The notes beneath the pieces are model-generated. The model was not told where the DNA came from and did no database searches. It saw nothing but the letters and a program-made list of their open reading frames with translations. DNA of 64,000 bases from Pseudomonas fluorescens (lineage in GTDB: Bacteria; Pseudomonadota; Gammaproteobacteria; Pseudomonadales; Pseudomonadaceae), in assembly GCF_902497855.1 (NCBI RefSeq), contig NZ_CABVHU010000001.1, forward strand, positions 62,001-126,000. Direction: 5' to 3'. Shown piece by piece: positions 51,820 through 60,505 of this stretch; position 1 is the first letter of the stretch; the number at the start of each line of letters is the position of its first letter. The translations under genes and the position numbers were made by a program.

Positions 51820-52200
51820 ATGAAGCCGACTGCGTTTTCCTCTGCCCTGAATCGGCTATTGCTGGGGCAGGGCCAGGAGCCTGATCCCCGCTTTACCCTG
51901 GCCAACGAGCGCACTTTCCTGGCCTGGATCCGCACCGCATTGGCACTGCTGGCCAGTGGCATTGCCGTCGAAGCGTTCACCTCGGTCTTGTTCATCCCCG
52001 GCGTTAAACGCTGGCTGGTGATCGGTTTGCTGAGCCTGAGCCTGATGGTCAGCCTCAGCGCCTTCTGGCGCTGGTTGGGTGTCGAGCGCGCGCTACGCCA
52101 GCAAGCTGCGCTGCCGGTGTCTCTGTTGACGCCGCTGCTGTCACTGGGTTGCGCTGTGCTCGTCGCCGGTGTGATGGCGGCGTTCTGGGGGCATGGATGA
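51820..52200 (+). CDS. DUF202 (YidH-like) inner-membrane protein
   Basis: A 126-residue protein with ANERTFLAWIRTALALLASGIAVEAF, the DUF202 signature, and three predicted helices. The ATG at 51820 has GGAG 8 bases before it; a GTG at 51811 is also in frame. The family has no known function. It forms a pair with the next gene, overlapping by 4 bases, so the two are probably subunits of one complex. I see no link to the catabolic genes around it. Confidence 0.8.
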   Translation: MKPTAFSSALNRLLLGQGQEPDPRFTLANERTFLAWIRTALALLASGIAVEAFTSVLFIPGVKRWLVIGLLSLSLMVSLSAFWRWLGVERALRQQAALPVSLLTPLLSLGCAVLVAGVMAAFWGHG

Positions 52201-52499
52201 GCGATGCGGGGCTGCAGCCGGAGCGCACCACCCTGGCCTGGAGGCGCACGCAAATACTGCTGATGCTGGTGGCTTGCCTGGCCTTGCGTGGCCTGCAACC
52301 CCATCCGCGATTGGTCGCCGCGGTCGTCGCCCTGGCGACGCTGCTGGCGTTGCTGATCCTGGTCGAGCAGGGCCGTTGCTACCGGCGTGCACGCCTTGGC
52401 ATGGCCGGACAGGGCACGACTTGCAATCCGTTGCCGCTGCTGATCCTCACGCTGTGCACGGCGCTGTTGGCGGCGCTGGCGTTGGTAGCCCAAGCCTGA
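52197..52499 (+). CDS. DUF202 family inner-membrane protein, second of the pair
   Basis: A 100-residue protein from the ATG at 52197, overlapping the previous stop as ATGA. GLQPERTTLAWRRTQILLMLVACLALRG is the DUF202 motif in a shorter form, with three predicted helices. Like its neighbour it has no known role. Tandem DUF202 genes are common in proteobacteria. Confidence 0.78.
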   Translation: MSDAGLQPERTTLAWRRTQILLMLVACLALRGLQPHPRLVAAVVALATLLALLILVEQGRCYRRARLGMAGQGTTCNPLPLLILTLCTALLAALALVAQA

Positions 52500-52525
52500 A
52501 TTTCCCAGTGATAAGGAGTCGTAAC

Positions 52526-53644
52526 ATGAAGCCGGACTGGTCCTGCCTCAAGGATGTAAAGATCATTGATGTCAGCCAACTGCTACCCGGGCCCCACGCC
52601 ACTTCGCTGCTATTACAGCTGGGCGCGGATGTCATCAAGATCGAGCAACCCGGCACCGGGGACAGCTCGCGGATGCTAGGTGATGCCGTATTTGCCCAGT
52701 TCAACCGTGGCAAACGCTCCATCGCGCTGAACCTCAAGGATCCGGCCGACAAAGCTGCCTTACTTGAGCTGGTGCGCCATTGCGACGCCGTGGTCGAGGG
52801 CTTTCGCCCCGGTGTCATGCAGCGTCTGGGCCTGGGGTATGAAGACCTGGCGAAGGTCAACCCGGCCATCGTCCTGTGCTCGATTTCCGGCTTCGGCCAG
52901 ACCGGCCCCTATGCCGCCCATGCCGGCCACGACCTCAATTACCTGGCCATGGCCGGCTACTGGTCGATCCCGGTGCAGGTCGAGGACAAGATCGCCCGGC
53001 CCAAGGTGCGGCTGTCCGACTATGCCGCCTCGGCCTACGCGGCGTTATCGCTATCGGTGGCCATCATGAGTGCCCGCCAGCAGGGGCTCGGCCAGCACCT
53101 GGATGTGTCGGTGCACGACGCCATCTTGTCCTGGACCGCCCACATGGCCTGGCAGGCACGCGGTTTTGAAGACAACCCCGTGGCATCGCCGACCGTCATG
53201 CCGGAGAACGATATCTTCCAGACCCTTGACGGTCGTTACCTGGCGTTGGGCATTCTCGAAAACAAATTCTGGGTGACCCTGTGCGATGTGCTGGGCGAGG
53301 AATACCCGACGCTCAGGCATGAGCGCTTTGCCAACCGTATGAGTCGCTTTGGTCGTAAGCAAGAGCTTAACGCTGTGCTCAAGGCGATGTTCCTCAGTCG
53401 CACATTGGCGCAATGGACCGAGGCGTTCGCCGGGCATGACTTGCCATTTTCGCCACTGCTCACCGCCAGTGAGCTGTTCGACGATCCGCATGTACAGGCG
53501 CGGGGCACTGTTCGCATGCTGCCGGAAGAACGAGCGATCAGCGTCGGTTTTCCGGTGAAATTTTCCCGTGGATTGCCGGACGGCGATACAGCGGTTCCTG
53601 CGTTGGGCGAGTACGGTGTCGAGGCGTTCAAGGCCGGTACCTGA
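52526..53644 (+). CDS. CaiB/BaiF (class III) CoA-transferase
   Basis: A 372-residue protein from the ATG at 52526 (AAGGAG upstream): LLPGPHATSLLLQLGADVIKIEQPGTGD, EGFRPGVMQRLGLGYEDL and LCSISGFGQTGPYA are family motifs. Asp165 in VRLSDYAASAYAAL lies where family members carry the catalytic aspartate (about residue 150-170). It resembles the alpha-methylacyl-CoA racemase branch, so racemisation of a 2-methylacyl-CoA is as possible as CoA transfer. It may serve the ligase/dehydrogenase set upstream. Confidence 0.87.
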   Translation: MKPDWSCLKDVKIIDVSQLLPGPHATSLLLQLGADVIKIEQPGTGDSSRMLGDAVFAQFNRGKRSIALNLKDPADKAALLELVRHCDAVVEGFRPGVMQRLGLGYEDLAKVNPAIVLCSISGFGQTGPYAAHAGHDLNYLAMAGYWSIPVQVEDKIARPKVRLSDYAASAYAALSLSVAIMSARQQGLGQHLDVSVHDAILSWTAHMAWQARGFEDNPVASPTVMPENDIFQTLDGRYLALGILENKFWVTLCDVLGEEYPTLRHERFANRMSRFGRKQELNAVLKAMFLSRTLAQWTEAFAGHDLPFSPLLTASELFDDPHVQARGTVRMLPEERAISVGFPVKFSRGLPDGDTAVPALGEYGVEAFKAGT

Positions 53645-53697
53645 AAGACATGGGAGCCACGTCAAGCGATGGCGGTGGGTCCGGGTACGCCAAGGCC

Positions 53698-55824
53698 TCA
53701 GCGCAGGCTCCACGACACGCCGACATACATCGCCAACCCCTCGCCCGGCGTGGACCGTGCCGCATCCAGGCCCTTGTCGTCGTAGCCCGGCGTGACGGTG
53801 CCGGCATAGTGCTGGTCGGTCAGGTTGCGCAGGTCCAGCCAGGTCTGCCAGTCGCCCTTGGGCGCGTTGTAGCCCAGGGTCGCGCCGAACAGCGCGTAAG
53901 GGTCGGCGTAGTAGCTGTTGGCGTAATCAACCGCCACCTTGGACACCCACTGGGTATTGAGCGCAGCGAAGAAGCCTTGAGGCCAGTCATAGCGCAGTTC
54001 GCCCTGGTAATAGTGCATCGGCAGGCCGGGCAGGCGGTTGTCGCCGAAGCGGTCGTCGTCGCGGTAGTGGAAGTCGCTGAAGGTATAGCTCTGGCGCAGG
54101 CTCAGTTGGCCGCCATCGTCTTGCGACCACAACGTGCTCTGCAGGCTGGCTTCCACGCCCTGGTGCACGGTGGGGCTGGCGTTGAGTTCGTAGGGCGTGG
54201 TGGCGTTGGCATCCGGCAACACCGAGAGCAGTTCGTGGCGTACCTGGGCGTAGTACCAGGCCAGGCTCCATTGGCCCAGCGTGCTGTCGCCGCGGCCGCC
54301 GATTTCCAGGGTGGTCGCGGTCTGGTTTTGCAGCTCGATCGGGTCGCGCTGGGTGCCTGTGGCGGCGCCGCTACCGGCCGGGAAGCGCTGGTTGGCGCTG
54401 TAGATCAGCGACCAGGGGTGTGGCGCTTCGACCGAGCGGCTGAGATTGCCGAACAGCTGCAGGTCGGGTGTCAGCTGATAGCGCAGGCCCAGGCGCGGGG
54501 CGTAGTCCCAGTCGTTCAGGCTGGTCTTGCCACCGCCTTGGGGGTAGGTGACAGCGCTTTCGCGGCGGGTGTAGATGGCGGCGAGGCCGGTCGTCAGCCA
54601 CAGGTCGTCGGCGATCTCCAGATCATTGCCCAGATGCAGGACGGTGTCCGAACCCTGGTAGGTAAAGTTACGCATGGGCGTGCCCGGCGCGTAGCCGGCG
54701 GTGTTGTCGGTGGGGATGCGCACCCGTTCGCTGGCGCCGGCATTGGGCAGGTGTTTGGTCACTCGCAGGCCCGCAGTGCTTTGGCTTTCCAGGCCCCAGA
54801 GGGTGTCGCGTCGCTTGTAGTCGAAGGTGCCGCTGACGTCGGTGTACGCCACTTTCAAGCGGTTGGGACCTTCGCGCAAGTCCATGGGGTAGTCGTGGTA
54901 GGCAAGGCCGGTCTGGATGCTCGAATCGTCGTCGATAAAGTAGGTGGTCTTGTTGCCGATGAAGGTGCTGCCCGGTTGCTCGCGGCTGTCGTCCCGCGCC
55001 ACGTAAGCGGGGTTGGCTGCCCGTGGGTCGTGTTCGATGGAGTGCTTGGTCACCCGCCCGGCGAGGTCGTTGTCGGTCTGGCGATAACGCAGGTAGAACC
55101 GCGTTTCCAGGTTCGGGTTGAAGCGATAACCGAAGTTGGCGATGACGCCCTGGCTCTCGCTGGCGGTGTGGTCCTGGTAGCCATCTGCGCGCGCGTCGGT
55201 CATGGCCACGTAGTAGTCGAAGTCGCCCAGCACCTGCCCGGAGCTGACCTGGCGCTGCTGATAACCGTGGCTGCCCATGGCGTAGCGCACCTGCAACAGC
55301 GGTGCGTCGTAGCCGGTGTGGCTGATGTAATCGATGGCCCCGCCCAAGGCCAGCGCGCCTCGGTCGAAGCCGTTGGCACCGCGCAGCACTTCCACGTGGT
55401 CGAGCCACAGCGGCTCCAGCAATTCATAGGGCGTGCCACCCGGGCCGGTCAGCGGCAGACCGTCGAGCATGGCGTACAACCCTGAGGCATGGGCGCCTGG
55501 AGCACGGTTGATCCCCGATCCGCGGATCGAAATCTTGACCCCTTCATTGCCCGCGGACTGGGCATAGACCCCCGGTTGATAAGCCAGCACATCCTGGTTG
55601 CTGGCCACGCGGCCTTGCAGGGCGCGACGCAGGTCGACCACATTGGTGCCGCCGGGCACTTGGGCCAGCCGGGCCTTGGCGTCCTCGATCGAGGCGTCTT
55701 CACCGCTGCGGTCCTCAGCCCCGATCAGCACTTGTCCAAGCTCCAGGCCTTGGGTCTCGGCCATGGCCGGACAGGCAAGGGCCAGCCCCAGCAATGCAGC
55801 GGGCAAGGATTTGGGCGAGGGCAT
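53698..55824 (-). CDS. TonB-dependent outer-membrane receptor (siderophore/iron type)
   Basis: A 708-residue protein from the ATG at 55824 (GGAG upstream), with a signal peptide ending ACPAMAETQ. A plug domain at about 45-180 has PGGTNVVDLRRA, RGSGINRAPGAHASG and VEVLRGANGFDRGALALGGAIDYIS. The 22-strand barrel ends in TDQHYAGTVTPGYDDKGLDAARS and a C-terminal VGVSWSLR. The plug resembles FecA-like ferric-siderophore receptors. No Fur box was recognised upstream and no sigma/anti-sigma pair is adjacent. Confidence 0.88.
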   Translation of the reverse strand: MPSPKSLPAALLGLALACPAMAETQGLELGQVLIGAEDRSGEDASIEDAKARLAQVPGGTNVVDLRRALQGRVASNQDVLAYQPGVYAQSAGNEGVKISIRGSGINRAPGAHASGLYAMLDGLPLTGPGGTPYELLEPLWLDHVEVLRGANGFDRGALALGGAIDYISHTGYDAPLLQVRYAMGSHGYQQRQVSSGQVLGDFDYYVAMTDARADGYQDHTASESQGVIANFGYRFNPNLETRFYLRYRQTDNDLAGRVTKHSIEHDPRAANPAYVARDDSREQPGSTFIGNKTTYFIDDDSSIQTGLAYHDYPMDLREGPNRLKVAYTDVSGTFDYKRRDTLWGLESQSTAGLRVTKHLPNAGASERVRIPTDNTAGYAPGTPMRNFTYQGSDTVLHLGNDLEIADDLWLTTGLAAIYTRRESAVTYPQGGGKTSLNDWDYAPRLGLRYQLTPDLQLFGNLSRSVEAPHPWSLIYSANQRFPAGSGAATGTQRDPIELQNQTATTLEIGGRGDSTLGQWSLAWYYAQVRHELLSVLPDANATTPYELNASPTVHQGVEASLQSTLWSQDDGGQLSLRQSYTFSDFHYRDDDRFGDNRLPGLPMHYYQGELRYDWPQGFFAALNTQWVSKVAVDYANSYYADPYALFGATLGYNAPKGDWQTWLDLRNLTDQHYAGTVTPGYDDKGLDAARSTPGEGLAMYVGVSWSLR

Positions 55825-55928
55825 CGAGGGAACTCCAGACGGACAGGAACGGGCAGTGAAGAACTGCGACGTAGAGAAGAACGAAGGAAACACATGTTTT
55901 ATTTAAGTGAGCGAGCTTTTCTGCACGC

Positions 55929-56228
55929 CTATTTTCTGCATTCGGCCAACACCACTTGGCAGGTGTCCGGCGTGCCACCGGATCGGCCGGCGTAGCGTAT
56001 GCAGTTACTCAGGGATTTCTTGCGCGCCATGCTCAAGGTGTCTCCCCAGGCGAGGCCGCCCTCGCCGGAGGTGGGAAGCGCTTTGGCATAGCAGTTCGAG
56101 CCCAGGCTCGACGCCGAATTGCGGGCCGTGGCCGCCTTGCCTGAACATCCCGCCATCAACCCCAGGTGGATGGCGAGCAGCGAGGGCAGGACCCATGACG
56201 AGCAGTGGCGTGCTGTTTTTGCAGTCAT
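55929..56228 (-). CDS. Small predicted lipoprotein
   Basis: A 99-residue protein. LMAGCSG near residue 28 is a lipobox, so the mature protein would begin at that Cys and be about 72 residues. Four further cysteines (NCYAK, NCIRY, DTCQV, AECRK) suggest two disulphide bonds in the periplasm. AGGAC precedes the ATG. I do not recognise the family. It lies between the TonB receptor and trmK. Confidence 0.6.
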   Translation of the reverse strand: MTAKTARHCSSWVLPSLLAIHLGLMAGCSGKAATARNSASSLGSNCYAKALPTSGEGGLAWGDTLSMARKKSLSNCIRYAGRSGGTPDTCQVVLAECRK

Positions 56229-56312
56229 GGCCTTTGTCCTGCAGGAGGCGGCTGGCAGTATGTGCAGTCGGGTACTCTCAGATTAGACGGTACGTGTGAA
56301 AAGGAACGGCAG

Positions 56313-57008
56313 TTGAACGAACAGACATTGTCCATGCGCCTGGAGCGCGTGGCAGCGCAAGTGCCCGCCGGTGCGCGCCTGGCCGATATCGGCTCGGATC
56401 ACGGCTACCTGCCGGTGGCGTTGATGCGCCGTGGCGCCATCGCGGCGGCGGTGGCCGGGGAGGTGGCATTGACGCCGTTGCGCTCGGCCGAACGCACCGT
56501 GCGCGAGAACGGCCTGGAACAGCGGATCAGCGTGCGCCTGGCCCATGGCCTGGCGGCGATCGAGCCGGGAGACGGGATCACGGCGATCAGCATTTGCGGC
56601 ATGGGCGGCGAGACCATTCGCGACATCCTCGACAGCGGCAAGGCGCGGCTGAACGGCCGGGAACGGCTGATCCTGCAGCCCAACGGCGGCGAGCAGCCAC
56701 TGCGCCAATGGCTGATGGACAATGGCTACCGCATCCTCTGCGAAGAATTGCTGCGGGAAAATCGTTTCTACTACGAAATCATCGTCGCCGAGCGCGCCGG
56801 GCCGGTGATGTACAGCCCCGAGGAGCTGTACTTCGGCCCGCTGCAGATGCAAACACGCAGCCCGGCGTTCCTGGCCAAGTGGCAACGCCTGCTGCGCCAG
56901 AAGCAGAAGACCCTGAACAACTTCGCCCAGGCGCGGCAGGCCGTGCCCGAGGAGAAGGTACAAGAGGTCGCCCGGCAGGCCCGGTGGATCACCGAGCTGC
57001 TGGCCTGA
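56313..57008 (+). CDS. trmK: tRNA (adenine22-N1)-methyltransferase TrmK-like
   Basis: A 231-residue SAM-dependent methyltransferase. ARLADIGSDHGYLPVALMRRG is the SAM loop, GDGITAISICGMGGETIRDIL and LILQPNGGEQPLRQWLMDNGY (with the NPPF-like QPN) are TrmK-family signatures, and a C-terminal coiled-coil region follows from about 185. I choose a TTG start at 56313 because AAAAGGAAC lies correctly before it; the first downstream ATG is at 56334. Known family members methylate A22 of tRNA. Confidence 0.82.
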   Translation: MNEQTLSMRLERVAAQVPAGARLADIGSDHGYLPVALMRRGAIAAAVAGEVALTPLRSAERTVRENGLEQRISVRLAHGLAAIEPGDGITAISICGMGGETIRDILDSGKARLNGRERLILQPNGGEQPLRQWLMDNGYRILCEELLRENRFYYEIIVAERAGPVMYSPEELYFGPLQMQTRSPAFLAKWQRLLRQKQKTLNNFAQARQAVPEEKVQEVARQARWITELLA

Positions 57009-57014
57009 GCCTGA

Positions 57015-58331
57015 TCAGGTGCGGGCGATATCGAGCCACACCTGCCCGTCGGGATACTGGTAACGCTCCAGGGTTTCAGCAGTCATTTCGATGCTGTAGC
57101 CCGCACGCTGCGGTGGCATGTAGCGGCCGCGGCGGATCACCACCGGGTCGAGGAAGTGCTCGTGCAGGTGGTCGACGTACTCGAGTACCCGGTTGTGCAG
57201 CGAGGCCGAGACGGCGATGTAGTCGAACAGGGCGATGTTCTGCACGTACTCGCACAGACCGACACCCCCGCCATGGGGGCAGACCGGCACGTTGAACTTG
57301 GCGGCCATCAGCAGCACGATCAACACCTCGTTCAGGCCGCCCAGGCGTGCCGCGTCCAGCTGGCAGAAGTCCAGTGCGCCGGCCTGGAACATCTGCTTGA
57401 ACATCACCCGGTTGTGGCAATGCTCACCGCTGGCGACGCCGATCGGTGCGATGCGCTGGCGGATGCTGGCATGGCCGAGGATGTCGTCGGGGCTGGTCGG
57501 TTCTTCGATCCACAGCGGTTCGAATGCGGCCAGGCGGCGCATGTTGGCGACCGATTCATCGACGCCCCAGACCTGGTTGGCGTCCATCATCAGGGTCCGT
57601 TCCCAGCCGATTTCTTCGCGCAAAATCGTCGCGCGGCGGATGTCGTCTTCCAGGTTGGCACCGATTTTCTGCTTGATGTGGGTCCAGCCATCCTCGACCG
57701 CCTCTCGGGCCAGTTGGCGCATTTTGTCTTCGCTGTAGCCGAGCCAGCCCGGCGCGGTGGTGTAGCCGGGGTAGCCTTCGCGCAGCATCTGCGCCTCACG
57801 CTGGGCCTTGCCCGGCACCTGGCGGCGCAGCAGGGCGATGGCTTCTTCGGGGGTGAGCACGTCGGTGACGTAGCTGAAGTCCAGGCAGCGGACCACTTGT
57901 TCCGGGGTCATGTCGGCCAACAGCTTCCACACGGGCTTGCCTTCGTTTTTGGCCCACAGGTCCCAGATGGCGTTGACGATGGCCGCGGTCGCCAGGTGGA
58001 TCACGCCTTTTTCCGGGCCCAGCCAGCGCAGTTGGCTGTCGCCCACGGTGATGGTGTGCCAGAAGGCGCCCATGTCGGCCACGATCTCTTCCAGGGTCAG
58101 GCCGACCACCATGGGGGCCAGGGATTGCACGGCAGCCACGCAGATCTCGTTGCCACGGCCGATGGTGAACGTCAGGCCGTGGCCTTCCAGGCCGCCCGGG
58201 GCGTCGGTGTGCAGCACGACGTAGGACGCGGAATAATCCGGCGCGCTATTCATCGCATCGGAGCCGTCCAGCGACAGGGAAGTGGGGAAGCGGATGTCGC
58301 GAACGCTCAGCTGGGTGATTCGAATGCTCAT
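57015..58331 (-). CDS. L-fuconate dehydratase (enolase superfamily)
   Basis: A 438-residue protein with the enolase-superfamily site: Lys220 and Lys222 in HIKQKIG, Asp250 in MMDANQVWG, Glu276 in WIEEPTSPDD, Glu303 in ASGEHCHNR and His353 in CPHGGGVGLCEY. These match Xanthomonas L-fuconate dehydratase almost residue for residue. It turns L-fuconate into 2-keto-3-deoxy-L-fuconate in the non-phosphorylated L-fucose route. It is divergent from two LysR genes. A FAH-family hydrolase, a late step in that route, lies at 63.4 kb. Confidence 0.9.
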   Translation of the reverse strand: MSIRITQLSVRDIRFPTSLSLDGSDAMNSAPDYSASYVVLHTDAPGGLEGHGLTFTIGRGNEICVAAVQSLAPMVVGLTLEEIVADMGAFWHTITVGDSQLRWLGPEKGVIHLATAAIVNAIWDLWAKNEGKPVWKLLADMTPEQVVRCLDFSYVTDVLTPEEAIALLRRQVPGKAQREAQMLREGYPGYTTAPGWLGYSEDKMRQLAREAVEDGWTHIKQKIGANLEDDIRRATILREEIGWERTLMMDANQVWGVDESVANMRRLAAFEPLWIEEPTSPDDILGHASIRQRIAPIGVASGEHCHNRVMFKQMFQAGALDFCQLDAARLGGLNEVLIVLLMAAKFNVPVCPHGGGVGLCEYVQNIALFDYIAVSASLHNRVLEYVDHLHEHFLDPVVIRRGRYMPPQRAGYSIEMTAETLERYQYPDGQVWLDIART

Positions 58332-58432
58332 GGTGGGCTCTTGTGCTCGATGACCAGTTGGAGACCCGACTGTAGGTCGCCGAGCGATACAGGCATAATC
58401 AGGGTTTCCTAAGTAGCGATATCGGATTTGAT

Positions 58433-59380
58433 ATGCCTCTAGGTCCTGAAGCCACCACGATCACCCCCCGCAGTTTTGGCGCGCTGAAAATTTCCAGCCG
58501 GCAGATCACCTTGCTCACGGCCCTGGGTGAGTTCGGCAACCTGCGCCGGGCCGCCACGGCAATGCACACCACGCAACCGGCCGCCAGCCTGCTGTTGCAG
58601 CAACTGGAAGAGCGCCTCGGCGTGCGCCTGTTCGAACGCTTGCCGCGTGGCATGCAGCCGACCCTTTATGGCGAGGTGATGATCCGCTACGCCCAGGGCG
58701 CGCTGCATGAATTCGAGCAGGCCCAGGCGCAGATCGCGGAACTGCAGCGCGGGGCCTTGGGGCGGGTGCGGGTCGGCAGTGTGATGGGGCCGGTGCCGCG
58801 GCTGCTGACCAAGGCGGTGCTGGCGTACAAGCGCGATCACCCCAAGGTGCGGATTTCCATCGAGGTGGGTACCAGCGATACCTTGCTGCCGGCTTTGCTG
58901 CGCGGCGATTTCGATGTGGTGCTGGGGCGCTTGCCGGACCAGAGCGACAGCCAGGACCTGGACATCGAGCTGTTCGACAGCGGCGAGCAGATGCGCGTGA
59001 TCGCCCGGGCGGGGCACCCGCTGGCGGGTTCGTCGGCATTGCAGTTGGCCGACTTGATCAGCTTGACCTGGGTCCTGCACCCCATCGGCAGCCCCATGCG
59101 CCGCCGGGTGGAAACGGCACTGCAGGCCGCCGGCATGGTGCAGTCGCTGGACATTGTCGAAACCGCTTCGATCCTGGCGACCACGGCGATGCTCGAGGCT
59201 TCGGACATGATCGCGGTGGTGCCCAATGACGTGGCCGAGCATTATGCGCGCTATGGGATGGTGGCTATCTTGCCGGTCGAGCTGCCGATTTCCATGGTTA
59301 ACATTGGCCTGCTGACCTTGCGTTCCCGGCCAAGGTCGGTGGCGTTGAACACGTTGCTCGACTATTTCAGGGAGCCCTAG
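58433..59380 (+). CDS. LysR-family regulator, first of a tandem pair
   Basis: A 315-residue LysR protein with an unusual N-terminal leader of about 15 residues before ISSRQITLLTALGEFGNLRRAATAMHTTQPAASLLLQQLEERLG, the DNA-binding helix-turn-helix. GRVRVGSVMGPVPRLLT begins the effector domain. It is divergent from L-fuconate dehydratase (101 bases between starts) and probably controls it. Only one base separates its stop from the next LysR gene, a paralogue. Ribosome site weak. Confidence 0.88.
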   Translation: MPLGPEATTITPRSFGALKISSRQITLLTALGEFGNLRRAATAMHTTQPAASLLLQQLEERLGVRLFERLPRGMQPTLYGEVMIRYAQGALHEFEQAQAQIAELQRGALGRVRVGSVMGPVPRLLTKAVLAYKRDHPKVRISIEVGTSDTLLPALLRGDFDVVLGRLPDQSDSQDLDIELFDSGEQMRVIARAGHPLAGSSALQLADLISLTWVLHPIGSPMRRRVETALQAAGMVQSLDIVETASILATTAMLEASDMIAVVPNDVAEHYARYGMVAILPVELPISMVNIGLLTLRSRPRSVALNTLLDYFREP

Positions 59381-59381
59381 C

Positions 59382-60344
59382 ATGCCGTCGGACATTACCC
59401 ATTCCAGCTTCTGCAACTGGGTGCGCTTCAAGCACCTGGTGCTGATCGACACCCTGGCGCGCACGCGCAACATGCACGCCACCGCCATACGCATGAACCT
59501 CAGCCAGCCCGCCTTGAGCAAGATGCTGCGCGACCTGGAGGAGCAGTTCGGCTTTGCCCTGTTCCAGCGCCTGCCCCGCAGCATGCCGCCAACGGAGCTT
59601 GGCGAGTACGTGGTGCGCTATGCACAGGCGGCACTGTCCGATTCACACAAGTTCGTCGACCAGGTCAACCGGTTGCGCAAAGGCGGCCACGGGTTTCTCA
59701 AGGTGGGCGGGATTTTCGCGGCCACCTCGGTGGTGCTGCCCCAAGCCATCGTCGCGATCAAGGCGCGCAGCCCGTTGCTGTCGATCGAAGTGGTGGAGCA
59801 GTCCAGCGATCACCTGCTGGAAATGCTTGAGCAAAACAAGCTCGACCTGATGATCGGCCGCTTCACCGAGGAACGTTACAGCCAGGTCTTCGACTTCGAG
59901 CCGTTGGAGCCCGAGCCCTTCAGCCTGGTGGTCAACAGCAGCCATCCGTTGAACGAGCTGGAGTGCACACCGCTTGAAGCGCTGGGCCAGTGGCCGTGGG
60001 TGCTGTACCCGGTCGGCACGCCGATTCGCGATCGCCTGGAGCTGGCGTTCAAGGCCGCGGGCATCGCCTCTCCGGCCGACAGCGTCGAAACCATCTCCAT
60101 GCAGATGTTCCTGCAACTGCTGCACTCGGGGCCAATGATCGCCATGTTGCCCCGATCCATGGTGGCCGCGCAGCTGGACAGCGGCCAGTTCAAAGAGCTG
60201 CAGACCCCGTTGCGCCTGGCGCAGCTCGAGTACGGCATCATCACCCGCAAGGACGAACCGCTCACCGGCGCTGCGCGGGAATTCGCCGACATCCTGCTCG
60301 ATTTCGCGCGTGAACGTCGGGAGGAGGGGGACGCGAGCGATTGA
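59382..60344 (+). CDS. LysR-family regulator, second of the tandem pair
   Basis: A 320-residue LysR protein: VRFKHLVLIDTLARTRNMHATAIRMNLSQPALSKMLRDLEEQFG is the DNA-binding domain, and GFLKVGGIFAATSVVLPQAI begins the effector domain. GGAG precedes the ATG. It is a paralogue of the gene one base upstream and is followed by a palindrome and the UxaA-type dehydratase gene. A pair of sugar-acid regulators, one per flank, is the simplest reading. Confidence 0.88.
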   Translation: MPSDITHSSFCNWVRFKHLVLIDTLARTRNMHATAIRMNLSQPALSKMLRDLEEQFGFALFQRLPRSMPPTELGEYVVRYAQAALSDSHKFVDQVNRLRKGGHGFLKVGGIFAATSVVLPQAIVAIKARSPLLSIEVVEQSSDHLLEMLEQNKLDLMIGRFTEERYSQVFDFEPLEPEPFSLVVNSSHPLNELECTPLEALGQWPWVLYPVGTPIRDRLELAFKAAGIASPADSVETISMQMFLQLLHSGPMIAMLPRSMVAAQLDSGQFKELQTPLRLAQLEYGIITRKDEPLTGAAREFADILLDFARERREEGDASD

Positions 60345-60368
60345 TTACTGCTGTTCGATAAGCCAAAT

Positions 60369-60387
60369 CGATAACGCCAGGTTATCG
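60369..60387. promoter_or_regulatory. Inverted repeat CGATAAC-N5-GTTATCG before the dehydratase gene
   Basis: CGATAAC (60369-60375) and GTTATCG (60381-60387) are exact reverse complements; a further CGATAA half-site starts at about 60356. It stands about 120 bases upstream of the ATG at 60506, right after the second LysR gene. It is a plausible LysR-type operator for the sugar-acid operon. Confidence 0.5.
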
Positions 60388-60505
60388 GTTGATCGGATCA
60401 TCTCATTGGGAATGTCGGGGCTGGCTCCCTACAGTTATCGCAGATTCGCCCGGCACAGACCGGGCGAGGCCATAACAAGAAGTCAGCCGTACCCTGAGAG
60501 GTCCC

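Noticed and set aside
53650..55485. A 611-codon open frame on the plus strand
   Set aside because: It is antisense to the TonB receptor, and its protein is a string of V/G/A/Q-rich shadow sequence with no domain.
55825..55928. Fur box upstream of the TonB receptor
   Set aside because: No GATAATGATAATCATTATC-like sequence with enough matches is present, so iron control is not claimed from sequence.
57156..58412. A 418-codon open frame opposite L-fuconate dehydratase
   Set aside because: Shadow of a gene with a complete catalytic site; no ribosome site or motif of its own.
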